Shown: positions 1 through 8,549, counted from the first letter of the stretch. The stretch: 64,000 bases of DNA from Actinomadura madurae (GCF_900115095.1 NZ_FOVH01000014.1:186001-250000); one strand, 5' to 3'. The notes: generated by a model not told the origin, from the letters alone. Made by a program: numbers and translations.

Positions 1-329
1 CCCACGATGGGGCGGAGATCGTCACGGTCGAGGGGCTGGCGCAGGGCGACGGACGGCTCAGCCCCGTGCAGGAGGCGTTCGTCGAGAACGACGCGTTCCA
101 GTGCGGTTACTGCACACCTGGCCAGCTCTGCTCCGCGACGGCAGTACTGGACGAGGCAGAACGCGGCTGGCCGAGCGCTGTGACCCGCGACCTTCGCTCC
201 GATCCCGTCCTGGACGACGACGAGATCCGTGAACGCATGAGCGGCAACCTCTGCCGGTGCGGTGCGTACGTCGGCATCGTCGCGGCCGTGAAACAGGCCG
301 CGCAGCGCAGGGAGGCGGCCGGAGCATGA
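1..329 (+). CDS. Molybdenum hydroxylase 2Fe-2S subunit, 5'-truncated (YagT/PaoA type)
   Basis: This is the C-terminal part of the iron-sulfur subunit of a xanthine dehydrogenase/aldehyde oxidoreductase family enzyme. The gene begins before the window and the first complete codon is at base 3. The visible protein has the second [2Fe-2S] binding module, with CGYCTPGQ followed about 50 residues later by GNLCRCGAY. This cluster passes electrons from the molybdenum centre towards the FAD subunit. The stop TGA overlaps the ATG of the next gene (ATGA), so the two are translationally coupled. The substrate cannot be read from the sequence. The cofactor layout of the whole operon resembles periplasmic aldehyde oxidoreductase PaoABC (YagTSR). 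Family assignment is firm and the substrate is unknown. Confidence 0.93.
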   Translation, partial: HDGAEIVTVEGLAQGDGRLSPVQEAFVENDAFQCGYCTPGQLCSATAVLDEAERGWPSAVTRDLRSDPVLDDDEIRERMSGNLCRCGAYVGIVAAVKQAAQRREAAGA

Positions 330-1300
330 GGCCCTTCGCCTACGAGCGCGCCACCAGTGCCGAGGACGCCCTCCAGCGGCACGAGGCCGGAGCCGTCTAT
401 CTGGGCGGCGGGACCAACCTCGTGGACCTGATGCGGCTCGGGGTGGAGGAGCCGGCGAGGCTCGTCGACGTCTCGCACCTGCCGCACGACCAGATCGAAC
501 TGCGGCCTGACGGGAGCCTCATCATCGGTGCGGCGGTGAGCAACAGCGCGCTCGCCGCGGACCGGACCGTGCGCGAGGGGCACCCCGTGCTGGCACAGGC
601 CGTCCTCGCGGGGGCGTCCGGCCAGATACGCAACCTGGCGACCGTCGGCGGCAACCTGCTCCAGCGCACCCGCTGCTCCTACTTCCAGGACGCCTCCAAG
701 CCGTGCAACAAGCGGAACCCCGGCAGCGGATGTCCCGCACGGGAGGGCGAGCACCGCAACCTGGCGATCCTGGGCCACTCGGAGGCGTGCGTGGCGACGC
801 ACCCGTCCGACATGGCGGTCGCGCTGGCGGCCCTGGGCGCGTCCGTCCGGGTCCACGGGCGCGGCGGGGAGAGGACCGTCCCCTTCGAGGATCTGCACAG
901 GCTCCCCGACAACGAGCCGGAACGCGACACCACGCTCGAACCGGGCGACCTCATCACCGCCGTGGAGGTTCCTCCGCTGGGCATGCCGTCCCGCTACCGC
1001 AAGGTCCGGGAACGCGCGTCGTTCGCCTTCGCCCTGGTCTCCGTGGCCGCCGCCCTGGACGTGGACGACGGTCAGGTGCGGGACGTGCGGCTGGCCCTGG
1101 GCGGCATCGCCCACAAGCCGTGGCGGGCGCTGCGCGCGGAGGAGGCGCTCCGGGGCGCCCAGGCGACGAGGGAGTCGTTCCTGCGCGCCGCCGAGGCCGA
1201 ACTGGAGGCCGCCGAGCCCCTGCGCGACAACGCGTACAAGGTGCCGCTGGCGCGCAATCTGATCGTCCGGACGCTGACCGAACTGGGGGAGGCCTCATGA
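326..1300 (+). CDS. Molybdenum hydroxylase FAD subunit with extra 4Fe-4S site (YagS/PaoB type)
   Basis: A 324-residue FAD-binding subunit of a molybdopterin dehydrogenase. The N-terminal FAD-binding region includes YLGGGTNLVDLM and the ATVGGNLLQRTRC stretch typical of the family. Cysteines near 117, 127, 136 and 155 (RCSYF, PCNKR, GCPA, EACVA) match the extra [4Fe-4S] insertion known in PaoB and the 4-hydroxybenzoyl-CoA reductase beta subunit. I chose ATG 326 over an upstream GTG at 257 because it overlaps the stop of the 2Fe-2S gene and begins the conserved sequence MRPFAYERA. It overlaps the next gene by 4 bp. Expected role: electron transfer from the FeS subunit to the final acceptor. Confidence 0.93.
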   Translation: MRPFAYERATSAEDALQRHEAGAVYLGGGTNLVDLMRLGVEEPARLVDVSHLPHDQIELRPDGSLIIGAAVSNSALAADRTVREGHPVLAQAVLAGASGQIRNLATVGGNLLQRTRCSYFQDASKPCNKRNPGSGCPAREGEHRNLAILGHSEACVATHPSDMAVALAALGASVRVHGRGGERTVPFEDLHRLPDNEPERDTTLEPGDLITAVEVPPLGMPSRYRKVRERASFAFALVSVAAALDVDDGQVRDVRLALGGIAHKPWRALRAEEALRGAQATRESFLRAAEAELEAAEPLRDNAYKVPLARNLIVRTLTELGEAS

Positions 1301-3450
1301 CCGACCGGCTGGAGAGCCGCGAGAAGGTCACCGGAACGGCGCGGTACGCGTTCGAGTACCCGGTGGAGAACGTCGCGTACGCGGCCGCGGTCCAGGCGAG
1401 CGTGGGCAAGGGCAGCGTCACGTCCGTCGACACGGAGGCCGCGCGGAGGCTGCCCGGTGTGCTCGCCGTGCTGTCCTGCGAGAACGCGCCAGAACTCGCC
1501 GACGTCTCCGACGGTGAGCTGGCCCTCTTCCAGTCGCGGACGGTCTCCTACCGCGGCCAGTTCGTCGCGGCCGTGGTCGCCGAGACCCTCGAAACGGCGA
1601 GGGAGGCGGCACGTCTCGTCCACGTGGAGTACGCGGAGGAGGAACCGGACGTCACGCTCCGCGCCGGCCATCCCGGGCTCTACAAGCCCGACAAGGTGAA
1701 CCCCGTCTTCCCGGCGGACACCGAGCAGGGCGACCCCGAGGACGCCTTCGGGGACGCGGCCGTGCGGATCGACGTCACCTACACGACCCCGGCCGAGCAC
1801 AACAACCCGATGGAGCCGCACACCACGATCGCCCAGTGGAACGACGACGGCACCCTCACGCTCCACGACTCGAACCAGGGGGCGTCGACCGTCCAGGCCA
1901 CCATCGCCAAGATCTTCGGGCTCGATCCGGGGCAGGTGCGCGTCGTGTCGCCCCACGTCGGCGGCGGGTTCGGCTCCAAGGGGCTGCCGCGGCCGAACGC
2001 CGTCCTCGCCGTGATGGCCGCGCGCGCGGCGAACCGTCCCGTCAAGTTCGCCGTCCCCCGGCAGCAGATGTTCGCCACCACCGGCTACCGGACGCCGACC
2101 ATCCAGCGCGTCAGGCTCGGCGCCGGCGACGACGGACGCCTGAACGCGATCATCCACGACGCCGTGGAGCAGACGTCCACGGTCAAGGAGTTCGCGGAGC
2201 AGACCACGACGCCGACCCGCGTCATGTACCAGGCCCCGCACCGCCGCACGACCCACCGCGTCGTCAAGCTGGACGTCCCCACGCCGTCCTGGATGCGCGC
2301 CCCGGGCGAGACGCCCGGCATGTACGCGCTCGAATCGGCGATGGACGAGCTGGCCGTCGCGGCGGGCGTCGACCCCGTCGAGCTGCGGATCCGCAACGAG
2401 CCCGACCGCGAGCCGGAGAGCGGCCTGCCGTTCAGCTCGCGCAACCTCGTCGCCTGCCTGCGGGAGGGCGCCGCCCGTTTCGGATGGGACGGACGCGACC
2501 CGCGACCGGGCGTCCGGTGGGAGGGCCGCAAGCTCGTCGGCACGGGCGTGGCCGCGTCCACGTATCCGGCGTACCAGCGCCCCAACCGGGCGACTGCCCG
2601 CGCCGAGCCCGACGGGACGTTCACCGTCCGGATCGCCGCCGCCGACATCGGCACCGGCGCCCGGACCGCCCTCGCCCTGATCGCCGCGGAGACGCTCAAG
2701 GAGGACCTCGGCAACGTGCGGATCGAGATCGGCGACAGCTCGCTCCCCAGGGCCTCCGTCGCCGGAGGGTCCGCCGGGACGGCGGGGTGGGGCACGGCCG
2801 TCGTCCGAGCCTGCGAGGCCCTTAAGGACGAGCTCAACGGCGGGGTTGCCGGGGGGCGTGGGGGGTCGTCCCCCCACAGGGAACACGGCGGGGTTGCCGG
2901 GGGGCGTGGGGGGTCGTCCCCCCACAGGGAACACGGCGGGATCCCGTCTGAGGGGGTCGAGGCGTCGGCCGACACGACCGCGGAGCTGAAGGCGCGGGAC
3001 GCCTACGCCCGGCACGCCTTCGGCGCGCAGTTCGCCGAGGTCGAGGTGGACGCCGACACCGGCGAGATCCGCGTCCGCCGCATGCTCGGCGTGTTCGCCG
3101 CCGGCCGGATCATCAACCCCAAGACCGCGCGCTCCCAGTTCATCGGCGGCATGACGATGGGGCTCGGCATGGCGCTGATGGAGGAGAGCGTCATGGACGC
3201 CGAGTTCGGCGACTACCTGAACCGCGACCTCGCGCAGTACCACGTCCCGGCCTGCGCCGACGTGCGGGACATCGACGCGGCGTGGGTGGAGGAGTCCGAC
3301 CCGCACCTGAACCCGATGGGCTCCAAGGGCATCGGCGAGATCGGCATCGTCGGGGCCGCCGCCGCCATCGGCAACGCGGTCCACCACGCGACCGGGATCC
3401 GCGTCCGCGACCTGCCCATCACCCCGGCCCGGCTCCTGCGCGACCTCTGA
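1297..3450 (+). CDS. Molybdenum hydroxylase Mo-cofactor subunit (YagR/PaoC type) with in-frame hairpin repeat insert
   Basis: A 717-residue catalytic subunit that binds molybdopterin cytosine dinucleotide and oxidises an aldehyde or heterocycle. Recognisable segments are HVGGGFGSKG, the cofactor-binding GGSAGTAGWG region, and the C-terminal KGIGEIG loop. The glutamate near residue 681 in that loop is the expected general base. ATG 1297 overlaps the previous stop (ATGA). Residues about 516-547 are two copies of a 16-residue peptide, GVAGGRGGSSPHREHG, that is not part of the family. It sits in a linker between conserved blocks and comes from a tandem 48-bp DNA repeat listed separately. Length is otherwise normal for YagR-type subunits. 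Whether the enzyme tolerates the insert is unknown, but the frame is open throughout. Confidence 0.92.
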   Translation: MTDRLESREKVTGTARYAFEYPVENVAYAAAVQASVGKGSVTSVDTEAARRLPGVLAVLSCENAPELADVSDGELALFQSRTVSYRGQFVAAVVAETLETAREAARLVHVEYAEEEPDVTLRAGHPGLYKPDKVNPVFPADTEQGDPEDAFGDAAVRIDVTYTTPAEHNNPMEPHTTIAQWNDDGTLTLHDSNQGASTVQATIAKIFGLDPGQVRVVSPHVGGGFGSKGLPRPNAVLAVMAARAANRPVKFAVPRQQMFATTGYRTPTIQRVRLGAGDDGRLNAIIHDAVEQTSTVKEFAEQTTTPTRVMYQAPHRRTTHRVVKLDVPTPSWMRAPGETPGMYALESAMDELAVAAGVDPVELRIRNEPDREPESGLPFSSRNLVACLREGAARFGWDGRDPRPGVRWEGRKLVGTGVAASTYPAYQRPNRATARAEPDGTFTVRIAAADIGTGARTALALIAAETLKEDLGNVRIEIGDSSLPRASVAGGSAGTAGWGTAVVRACEALKDELNGGVAGGRGGSSPHREHGGVAGGRGGSSPHREHGGIPSEGVEASADTTAELKARDAYARHAFGAQFAEVEVDADTGEIRVRRMLGVFAAGRIINPKTARSQFIGGMTMGLGMALMEESVMDAEFGDYLNRDLAQYHVPACADVRDIDAAWVEESDPHLNPMGSKGIGEIGIVGAAAAIGNAVHHATGIRVRDLPITPARLLRDL
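2841..2936 (+). repeat. Tandem 48-bp hairpin repeat inside the Mo-subunit gene (two copies)
   Basis: Two essentially identical 48-bp units lie head to tail at 2841-2888 and 2889-2936. Each contains the self-complementary core GTGGGGGGTCGTCCCCCCAC (2858-2877 and 2906-2925), an 8-bp stem with a TCGT loop. A related pair sits at the start of kstD (14266-14367). Here the core is read as GGSSP; in kstD it is read in a different frame. No transposase is nearby. Confidence 0.9.
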
Positions 3451-3546
3451 CTGTTTGAAAAGTTCACTATCAAGGTGATCCGCGTCATGCGGATGGGTAT
3501 CGATCATCTGCTCGGGGGCGTGCTCCCTACCCGCGAGGTGATCGCC

Positions 3547-5205
3547 GTGTACCAGCAGGTCCTCGATCCCGTCGCCGACTCGCTCGGCTGGAGTTCCCTG
3601 GTCGCCGCGCTGCCGCTGGCCGTGCTGTTCGTCCTGCTCGGCGGCGTCCGCATGCGCGCGTGGCTGGCGTCCCTGATCGCGCTGGCCGTCTCCCTACTGG
3701 TCGCCGTCTGGACGTACGGGATGCCCGCCGACCAGGCGTTCCTCGCCGCGACCGAGGGTGCCGCGTTCGGCTTCTACCCGATCCTGTGGATCGTCATCAA
3801 CGCCCTCTGGGTCTACAACATGACCGTGACGACAGGGCACTTCGACGTGCTCCGCCGGTCGTTCGCGCAGGTCAGCGACGACAGCCGGCTGCAGGCCGTG
3901 CTGATCGCGTTCTCGTTCGGCGCGCTGCTGGAAGCGCTTGCCGGGTTCGGCACGCCCGTCGCGGTCACCTCGGTCATGCTGATCGCGCTCGGCTTCCAGC
4001 CGATCAAGGCCGCCGTCCTCGCCCTCACCGCCAACACCGCGCCGGTCGCGTTCGGCGCGATGGCGACGCCGATCCTCACCCTCGGCAAGGTCACCGGCGA
4101 GTCCAGCGACACGCTCGGCGCCATGGTCGGCCGGCAGACCCCCATCCTCGCCGTGTTCGTCCCGCTCGTGCTCGTCTACATCGTGGACGGGCGGCGCGGC
4201 TTCCGCGAGACCTGGCCCACCGCCCTGCTCTGCGGCGCCGCGTTCGGCGTCGCGCAGTACATCACCGCGAACTTCATCTCGGTGCCGCTCGCCGACGTCG
4301 TGGCGTCGCTGGTCTCGGCCGCCGCGGTCGTGCTCGTCGTCCGGCTGCGGCCCTCCGCGACGCCCGCCCAGCCCGCCCCCGTCGCCGGCGGCGCCGCCGA
4401 CGAGCCCACTCCCGAGTTCGCCGCCCGCGTCGAGGGCGGCGCCAAGGACGAGCGCGCCAAGGACTCGCGCGCCGAGGTCGCCCGCGCCTACGCCCCCTAC
4501 GCGATCATCATCGCGGTCTTCGTCGTCTGCCAGATCGACCAGGTCAAGGACCTCCTGGACAAGGCCACGCGGACGTTCTCCTGGCCCGGCCTGGACCTCA
4601 CCGGGCCGACCGGCCGGCCGCTGACCCTGCCCACCTTCAGCTTCAACTACCTGACGACGCCCGGAACGCAGATGCTCGTCGCAGGGCTGATCAGCATGGC
4701 CGCCCTCGGGATCGGCTTCGGCAAGGCCCTGCGCGCCTACTGGACGACCCTCGTCCAGCTCAAGTGGGCGATCGTCACCGTGATGGCCGTGCTCGCCCTC
4801 GCGTTCGTGATGAACGCGTCCGGGCAGACGGTCACGCTCGGCACCTGGATGGCCGGGGCAGGCGCCGGGTTCGCGCTGCTGTCGCCGATCCTCGGCTGGC
4901 TCGGTACCGCCGTCACCGGGTCGGACACCTCGTCCAACTCGCTGTTCGGTGCCCTGCAGGTCACGGCCGCGAACAAGGCCGACCTGTCGACGGTGCTGAT
5001 GGCCGCGACCAACAGCTCCGGCGGCGTCCTCGGCAAGATGGTGTCCCCGCAGAACCTCGCCATCGCCGCCGCGGCGGTGGGCCTGGACGGGCGCGAGGGG
5101 GACATCTTCCGCCGCGTCGTCCTCTGGAGCCTGCTGTTCCTCGCCGGGATGTGCCTGCTGTCGGGCCTGCAGTCGACCGGCGTGCTCGGCTGGATGGTCC
5201 CGTGA
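3547..5205 (+). CDS. lctP: L-lactate permease family transporter (LctP)
   Basis: A polytopic inner-membrane proton symporter of the LctP family, expected to import lactate, glycolate or similar 2-hydroxy acids. The hydrophobic segments and the conserved stretches ALLEALAGFGTPVAV, NTAPVAFGAMATP and VTGSDTSSNSLFG are diagnostic. A longer frame opens at GTG 3475, but I prefer GTG 3547. It has a GAGG ribosome site 8 bases upstream and gives the family-like start with YQQVLDPVADSLG, 552 residues. A charged hydrophilic loop (about 265-310) precedes the later membrane segments. The gene follows the Mo-hydroxylase operon by about 96 bp, so a shared promoter is possible but not shown. Substrate is inferred from family only. 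Confidence 0.9.
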   Translation: MYQQVLDPVADSLGWSSLVAALPLAVLFVLLGGVRMRAWLASLIALAVSLLVAVWTYGMPADQAFLAATEGAAFGFYPILWIVINALWVYNMTVTTGHFDVLRRSFAQVSDDSRLQAVLIAFSFGALLEALAGFGTPVAVTSVMLIALGFQPIKAAVLALTANTAPVAFGAMATPILTLGKVTGESSDTLGAMVGRQTPILAVFVPLVLVYIVDGRRGFRETWPTALLCGAAFGVAQYITANFISVPLADVVASLVSAAAVVLVVRLRPSATPAQPAPVAGGAADEPTPEFAARVEGGAKDERAKDSRAEVARAYAPYAIIIAVFVVCQIDQVKDLLDKATRTFSWPGLDLTGPTGRPLTLPTFSFNYLTTPGTQMLVAGLISMAALGIGFGKALRAYWTTLVQLKWAIVTVMAVLALAFVMNASGQTVTLGTWMAGAGAGFALLSPILGWLGTAVTGSDTSSNSLFGALQVTAANKADLSTVLMAATNSSGGVLGKMVSPQNLAIAAAAVGLDGREGDIFRRVVLWSLLFLAGMCLLSGLQSTGVLGWMVP

Positions 5206-5243
5206 GGGGTTACCGGCAGGGTCCCGTGAGGGGTCACTGGCGG
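5196..5243 (+). repeat. 24-bp tandem duplication across the lctP stop codon
   Basis: Two imperfect 24-bp units (5196-5219 and 5220-5243, about 20 of 24 bases identical) each contain GGTCCCGTGAGGGGT. The first copy carries the TGA stop of the permease. The second contains the reverse-strand stop of the DUF2630 gene. It looks like a local slippage duplication that now forms the gap between convergent genes. Confidence 0.75.
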
Positions 5244-5479
5244 TAGTTCTCGACCTCCGCGGCGGGACGGACCTCGGCGTCGTCGGGGTTCTGTCCCGCC
5301 GCGATGCGGGCCCGCCGCTGCCGCAGGAGATCCCAGCACTGGTCGAGCGCCACCTCCAGCCGCCGCAGCCGCTGCTGCGCGTCGGCATTGCTCGTCTCGG
5401 CCCGCTCGTGCGCCTGCCGGAGCGCGTGCTCCTCCTCGATGAACTCGTTGATACGTTCCAGAATCGCCTTCTCGTCCAT
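5234..5479 (-). CDS. DUF2630 family small protein
   Basis: An 81-residue acidic, probably helical protein beginning MDEKAILERINEFIEEE. The segment RLEVALDQCWDLLRQRRAR followed by PDDAEVR near the C terminus is characteristic of DUF2630, a small actinobacterial family of unknown function. The reading frame extends upstream to 5977, but conservation begins at ATG 5479. The gene converges on lctP and its stop lies in a tandem duplication. No membrane segment or signal peptide is visible. Function unknown. Confidence 0.85.
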   Translation of the reverse strand: MDEKAILERINEFIEEEHALRQAHERAETSNADAQQRLRRLEVALDQCWDLLRQRRARIAAGQNPDDAEVRPAAEVENYRQ

Positions 5480-5578
5480 GAAATCCGCCCGGTGGGGTTC
5501 AGAAGGTGCCGACAGGTGAGAGCCTGGCATATACGGGGCCGCGCACGGTAGCGGCGCCCCGTCGAGGGCGAGGAGCGG

Positions 5579-5995
5579 ATGACGGTCTGGCGGATCACCG
5601 ACGGCGAGGGCGGCCTCGACTCCGGGGCGCGGGCGGCGGCGCCCCGCTACGACATCGTCGAGCACGACACGGCGCTGCTGCGCATCGCGGCCGCGTCGGC
5701 GTCGCCCCGGCTCCAGATGTCCGGCGAGATCGACGTCTCCAACGCCCCGGACGTCGGCAATGCCCTGCACGCCGCCCAGGCCCGCATGCCCGGTGACCTG
5801 CACGTCGACCTGACCGCCGTGGAGTTCGTGGACGTCGCCGGCCTGCGCGCCTTCACCAAGGCCGCCCGCGACCTCGACGAGCACGGCCGGCTGCTCGTCC
5901 TGCACGCGGTCTCGCCGCACATCGACCGGCTCTTCGCGATGATCGGCTGGCACACGTCCCCCGGCCTGCAGATCCACTGCCGTCCGCGGCGCTGA
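5579..5995 (+). CDS. STAS domain protein (anti-sigma factor antagonist-like)
   Basis: A 138-residue protein with a roughly 45-residue variable N terminus followed by a STAS domain (LQMSGEIDVSNAPDVGNAL, HVDLTAVEFVDVAGLRAF). STAS proteins of the SpoIIAA/RsbV class bind anti-sigma kinases and are switched by phosphorylation of a serine in a DSSGL/DSAGL motif. Here the motif reads FVDVAGL, so the phosphorylatable serine is replaced by valine. The domain may bind constitutively or serve another role. ATG 5579 follows an AGGAG ribosome site. No kinase or sigma gene is adjacent. Confidence 0.85.
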   Translation: MTVWRITDGEGGLDSGARAAAPRYDIVEHDTALLRIAAASASPRLQMSGEIDVSNAPDVGNALHAAQARMPGDLHVDLTAVEFVDVAGLRAFTKAARDLDEHGRLLVLHAVSPHIDRLFAMIGWHTSPGLQIHCRPRR

Positions 5996-6138
5996 CGTTC
6001 ATCGGATCCCCACGTCGGTTCGAATTCTCCGTAAATGTCCCCGTTTGTACCGGGGAAAGGTGAATGTCCGACTGTTTGGTCGCCAATACCCCGGTTAGGG
6101 ACGCATTTACAGCTCTCCGAATTCCACAGGGGGATCTC

Positions 6139-7026
6139 ATGGCAAGGCGTAAAGAGCGTGCCGCCCCGCCGGCGCCCGGCGAGCACACCGGTCAGGGCGC
6201 GGCCGGCCAGGGCATGTCGGGCCAAGGCATGTCAGGTCAGGGCATGGCCGGCCAGGCGGGGGGCATGGCGACTCCCGGCGCCGCCACGGCCGCACCCGGC
6301 CGGGGCGTGGACGAACCCGGCGAGCACGCGTTCTGGGAGGACCGGACCCGCATCTTCCTGCAGCCCATCGCGGCACCGTCCATCCTCGGGCTGTTCGGGC
6401 TCGCGACGGCGACGATGATGGTCGGAGCCTGGGAGGCCGAGTGGTACGGCGGCCCCCTCACCCCGCTGATCCTGTGGCCGCTGGTGCTCTTCGCCGGCAT
6501 CGCCCAGATCCTGGCGGGCATGTGGGCCTACCGGGCGCGCGACGGGATCGCCACCGCGATACACGGCATGTGGGGCGCGTTCTGGACGGCCTGGGGCCTG
6601 CTGTTCGCGCTGGTGAGCGTGGGCGCCTTCCCCGCGGCACTCGCTCCGGTCCCCGGGAACCCGAGCGAGGGCTTCGCGTTCTGGTACATCGCCCTCGCGG
6701 CGATCACCGGGCTGTGCGCGCTCGCCGCGCTGGCCGAGAACCTCGTGCTGGCGGTGCTTCTGGCGTGCCTGTCGGCCGCGGCGGGCTTCACCGCCGGCGG
6801 CTTCTGGGCCCCGTCCGACTGGGCGTCGGACGTCGGCGGCTGGCTGTTCGTCGTCACGGCGGTGCTGGCCCTGTACGCGGCGGCGGCGATGATGATGGAG
6901 AACACCTTCGGGCGGACGATCCTGCCGCTCTTCCGGGTCCGCGGCGCGGCCGAGGCCCGCGGCCGGCGAGCCGCCCGGCCACTGCAGTACCGGCAGGGCC
7001 AGCCCGGGGTGAAGATCGGGCAGTGA
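6139..7026 (+). CDS. GPR1/FUN34/YaaH family transporter (acetate uptake-like)
   Basis: A 295-residue membrane protein of the acetate/succinate transporter family. The first 70 residues are hydrophilic and contain a Gly-Gln-Met repeat (GQGMSGQGMSGQGMAGQ). Six hydrophobic helices follow, with PLILFAGIAQI-like and MWGAFWTAWGLLF segments. The family signature NPAPLGL is degenerate here (APSILGLFGLA), so substrate specificity may differ from that of SatP. I chose ATG 6139 because AGGGGG lies just upstream and the frame before it has no conservation. The C-terminal tail is basic. Probable role: uptake of short-chain carboxylates, by family inference only. Confidence 0.85.
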   Translation: MARRKERAAPPAPGEHTGQGAAGQGMSGQGMSGQGMAGQAGGMATPGAATAAPGRGVDEPGEHAFWEDRTRIFLQPIAAPSILGLFGLATATMMVGAWEAEWYGGPLTPLILWPLVLFAGIAQILAGMWAYRARDGIATAIHGMWGAFWTAWGLLFALVSVGAFPAALAPVPGNPSEGFAFWYIALAAITGLCALAALAENLVLAVLLACLSAAAGFTAGGFWAPSDWASDVGGWLFVVTAVLALYAAAAMMMENTFGRTILPLFRVRGAAEARGRRAARPLQYRQGQPGVKIGQ

Positions 7027-7104
7027 CCCCCGGCGTTTCGCCTTGACATTCCCGTTGCCATATCCTGGGCCGAATACGAACGTACGGCTCCGGGGGGAGC
7101 GGGA

Positions 7105-7290
7105 ATGTCATCGGCGATCCGGCGGACGTGGCGAGGCCTCGTCCAGACCTACACGCTGCTCTGCGCGCGCGACGACGCCGCCGCGCGCGGCTTCACCGTG
7201 CCGAGCGGCGTATGGGCGTGCGAGCGCTGCCACGAGCCGCACCTCGAACTGGCGACCCTCGACCTCCACCTCCGCATCGACCACGCCTGA
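7105..7290 (+). CDS. Small zinc-finger-like hypothetical protein
   Basis: A 61-residue protein whose C-terminal half reads WACERCHEPHLELATLDLHL followed by RIDHA. This resembles a single C2H2-type zinc ribbon (CxxC, then spaced histidines). ATG 7105 is preceded by a GGGGGGAGCGGG ribosome site. It could be a small nucleic-acid-binding protein, but nothing nearby points to a role. No homologue is recognised. Confidence 0.65.
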   Translation: MSSAIRRTWRGLVQTYTLLCARDDAAARGFTVPSGVWACERCHEPHLELATLDLHLRIDHA

Positions 7291-7293
7291 CGG

Positions 7294-8490
7294 TCAGGCC
7301 AGCGAGCGCCGGGCGACGAGCGCCGCGTGCAGCAGCCGGAGGTCCCCGGGGCACGACGGGTCCAGGCCGGTGAGGGCGCTGATGCGGCGGACCCGGTAGG
7401 CCACCGTGTTCGGGTGGACGTGCAGGGCCGCACCGGTCGCCCGGCGGTTCAGGTCGCAGGCCAGGTAGTGCTCCAGGGTGCGCAGCAGGTCGGGCTTGCG
7501 GTCCAGCGGCGCCAGCAGCCCGGCGAGCGCGGGCAGGGCGCCGCTCGGGCGGCTCAGCTGGTAGTCCAGCAGGACGTCGGCGAGCCGGTACAGGCCGGGC
7601 GGGCGGCCCGCGCGGCGCACCAGCTCCATGATCTCCGAGGTGCGGGTGACGGCCGCGGGGACCCCGGCGGGGCCGGTGATCTCCGCCGCCGCCGTGACGC
7701 CGATGCCGGCCGCCTTCGCCGCCGCCGTCACCAGGTCGCGCAGGACGTCCTCACCGGCGGAGAAGGGGAGCAGGGCCGTCCCGCCCGAGGCGTCCAGGGC
7801 GGTGAGGGCGGGCTCGTCGGCGACGTCGTCCAGGACGGTGCGGACGCGGCGGATCTTGCGGCGGGCCGCGATCCGGGCGCGCCGCCCCGCGCCCAGCTCG
7901 TCCGGATGCGGGGCGAACGCGAGCGTTAGGACGGCGTAGCGGGGCGCCGGCCGGTGGCCGGTGGCGTCACCGTCCAGGAGCGCGGTCATCAGGGCGTGCC
8001 GGCCGCCGTGCTCCTGGCTGTCGAGGATCTGCCGGACCTCCAGGTAGGCGGCGCTGACGGCCGAGATCAGCAGCCGCTGGAAGTCGAGGAAGTAGCCGAG
8101 CGCCTCCTGGAGGGCGGGCAGGTCGGCCGGCTCGGCGCCGGCGGTCAGCTCGTCCCACGCCATCGCCGCGCCGATCTGGTACGCGGCGAGGATCGCGTCC
8201 AGCGGCACGCCCTCCTCGGCCCGCAGCGCCGCCGAGTCGCGCTGGCGGGCGAACTCGCCGGGCGCGGCGGGCCGGCGCCGCTCCAGCACGTCCGCGAACT
8301 GCCGCAGGCTGTGCTGGACGATCCCGGCGACGTCCCCGGCGACCTCCTCCTGCGGCAGTTCCGCGTAGACGGGCAGCTCGGCGAGCAGCCGCGCGACCAC
8401 GCGGCGGGTCAGCCGCGGCGCGCGGGCCCGCAGACGGGCCGCCATCGGCCGTCCGGCCATGCACAGCGGCGGCAGGTTGTCCCGCGTCAC
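7294..8490 (-). CDS. PucR family transcriptional regulator
   Basis: A 398-residue regulator ending in the PucR C-terminal helix-turn-helix (LEHYLACDLNRRATGAALHV then HPNTVAYRVRRI). That domain is typical of CdaR/PucR-type activators that sense small molecules through their N-terminal region. The first 150 residues are helical (RsbRD-N-like) and the middle part resembles a degenerate GGDEF-like PucR domain. The start is GTG 8490 with GGGAG upstream; internal ATGs follow at codons 11 and 16. It is transcribed away from the secreted esterase at 8587. A palindrome in the 96-bp gap is a candidate operator, which suggests control of that gene or autoregulation. Confidence 0.88.
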   Translation of the reverse strand: MTRDNLPPLCMAGRPMAARLRARAPRLTRRVVARLLAELPVYAELPQEEVAGDVAGIVQHSLRQFADVLERRRPAAPGEFARQRDSAALRAEEGVPLDAILAAYQIGAAMAWDELTAGAEPADLPALQEALGYFLDFQRLLISAVSAAYLEVRQILDSQEHGGRHALMTALLDGDATGHRPAPRYAVLTLAFAPHPDELGAGRRARIAARRKIRRVRTVLDDVADEPALTALDASGGTALLPFSAGEDVLRDLVTAAAKAAGIGVTAAAEITGPAGVPAAVTRTSEIMELVRRAGRPPGLYRLADVLLDYQLSRPSGALPALAGLLAPLDRKPDLLRTLEHYLACDLNRRATGAALHVHPNTVAYRVRRISALTGLDPSCPGDLRLLHAALVARRSLA

Positions 8491-8534
8491 AACGGCTCCC
8501 GGAAGAGTCTGTTTTCACGCCAATTGAACGGTGT

Positions 8535-8549
8535 GTCCAGATTCTGGAC
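8535..8549. promoter_or_regulatory. Candidate operator between pucR-type regulator and SGNH esterase
   Basis: A perfect hyphenated palindrome GTCCAG-ATT-CTGGAC lies centrally in the divergent intergenic region. No other obvious dyad is present there. Assignment to the PucR-family regulator is inference from position. Confidence 0.45.

Noticed and set aside
1072..3507. 811-codon minus-strand frame opposite the Mo-hydroxylase gene
   Set aside because: No family motifs, Arg/Gly/Val/Asp-rich shadow composition, while the plus strand matches YagR along its length.
6190..6265. Gly-Gln-Met repeats in the YaaH-type gene as a mobile repeat
   Set aside because: Imperfect 15-base codon repeats confined to the disordered N terminus; ordinary low-complexity expansion without hairpins.
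7043..7048. TTGACA before the small zinc-finger-like gene as a promoter
   Set aside because: No acceptable -10 at 16-19 bases spacing; the nearest TATCCT is only 12 bases away.
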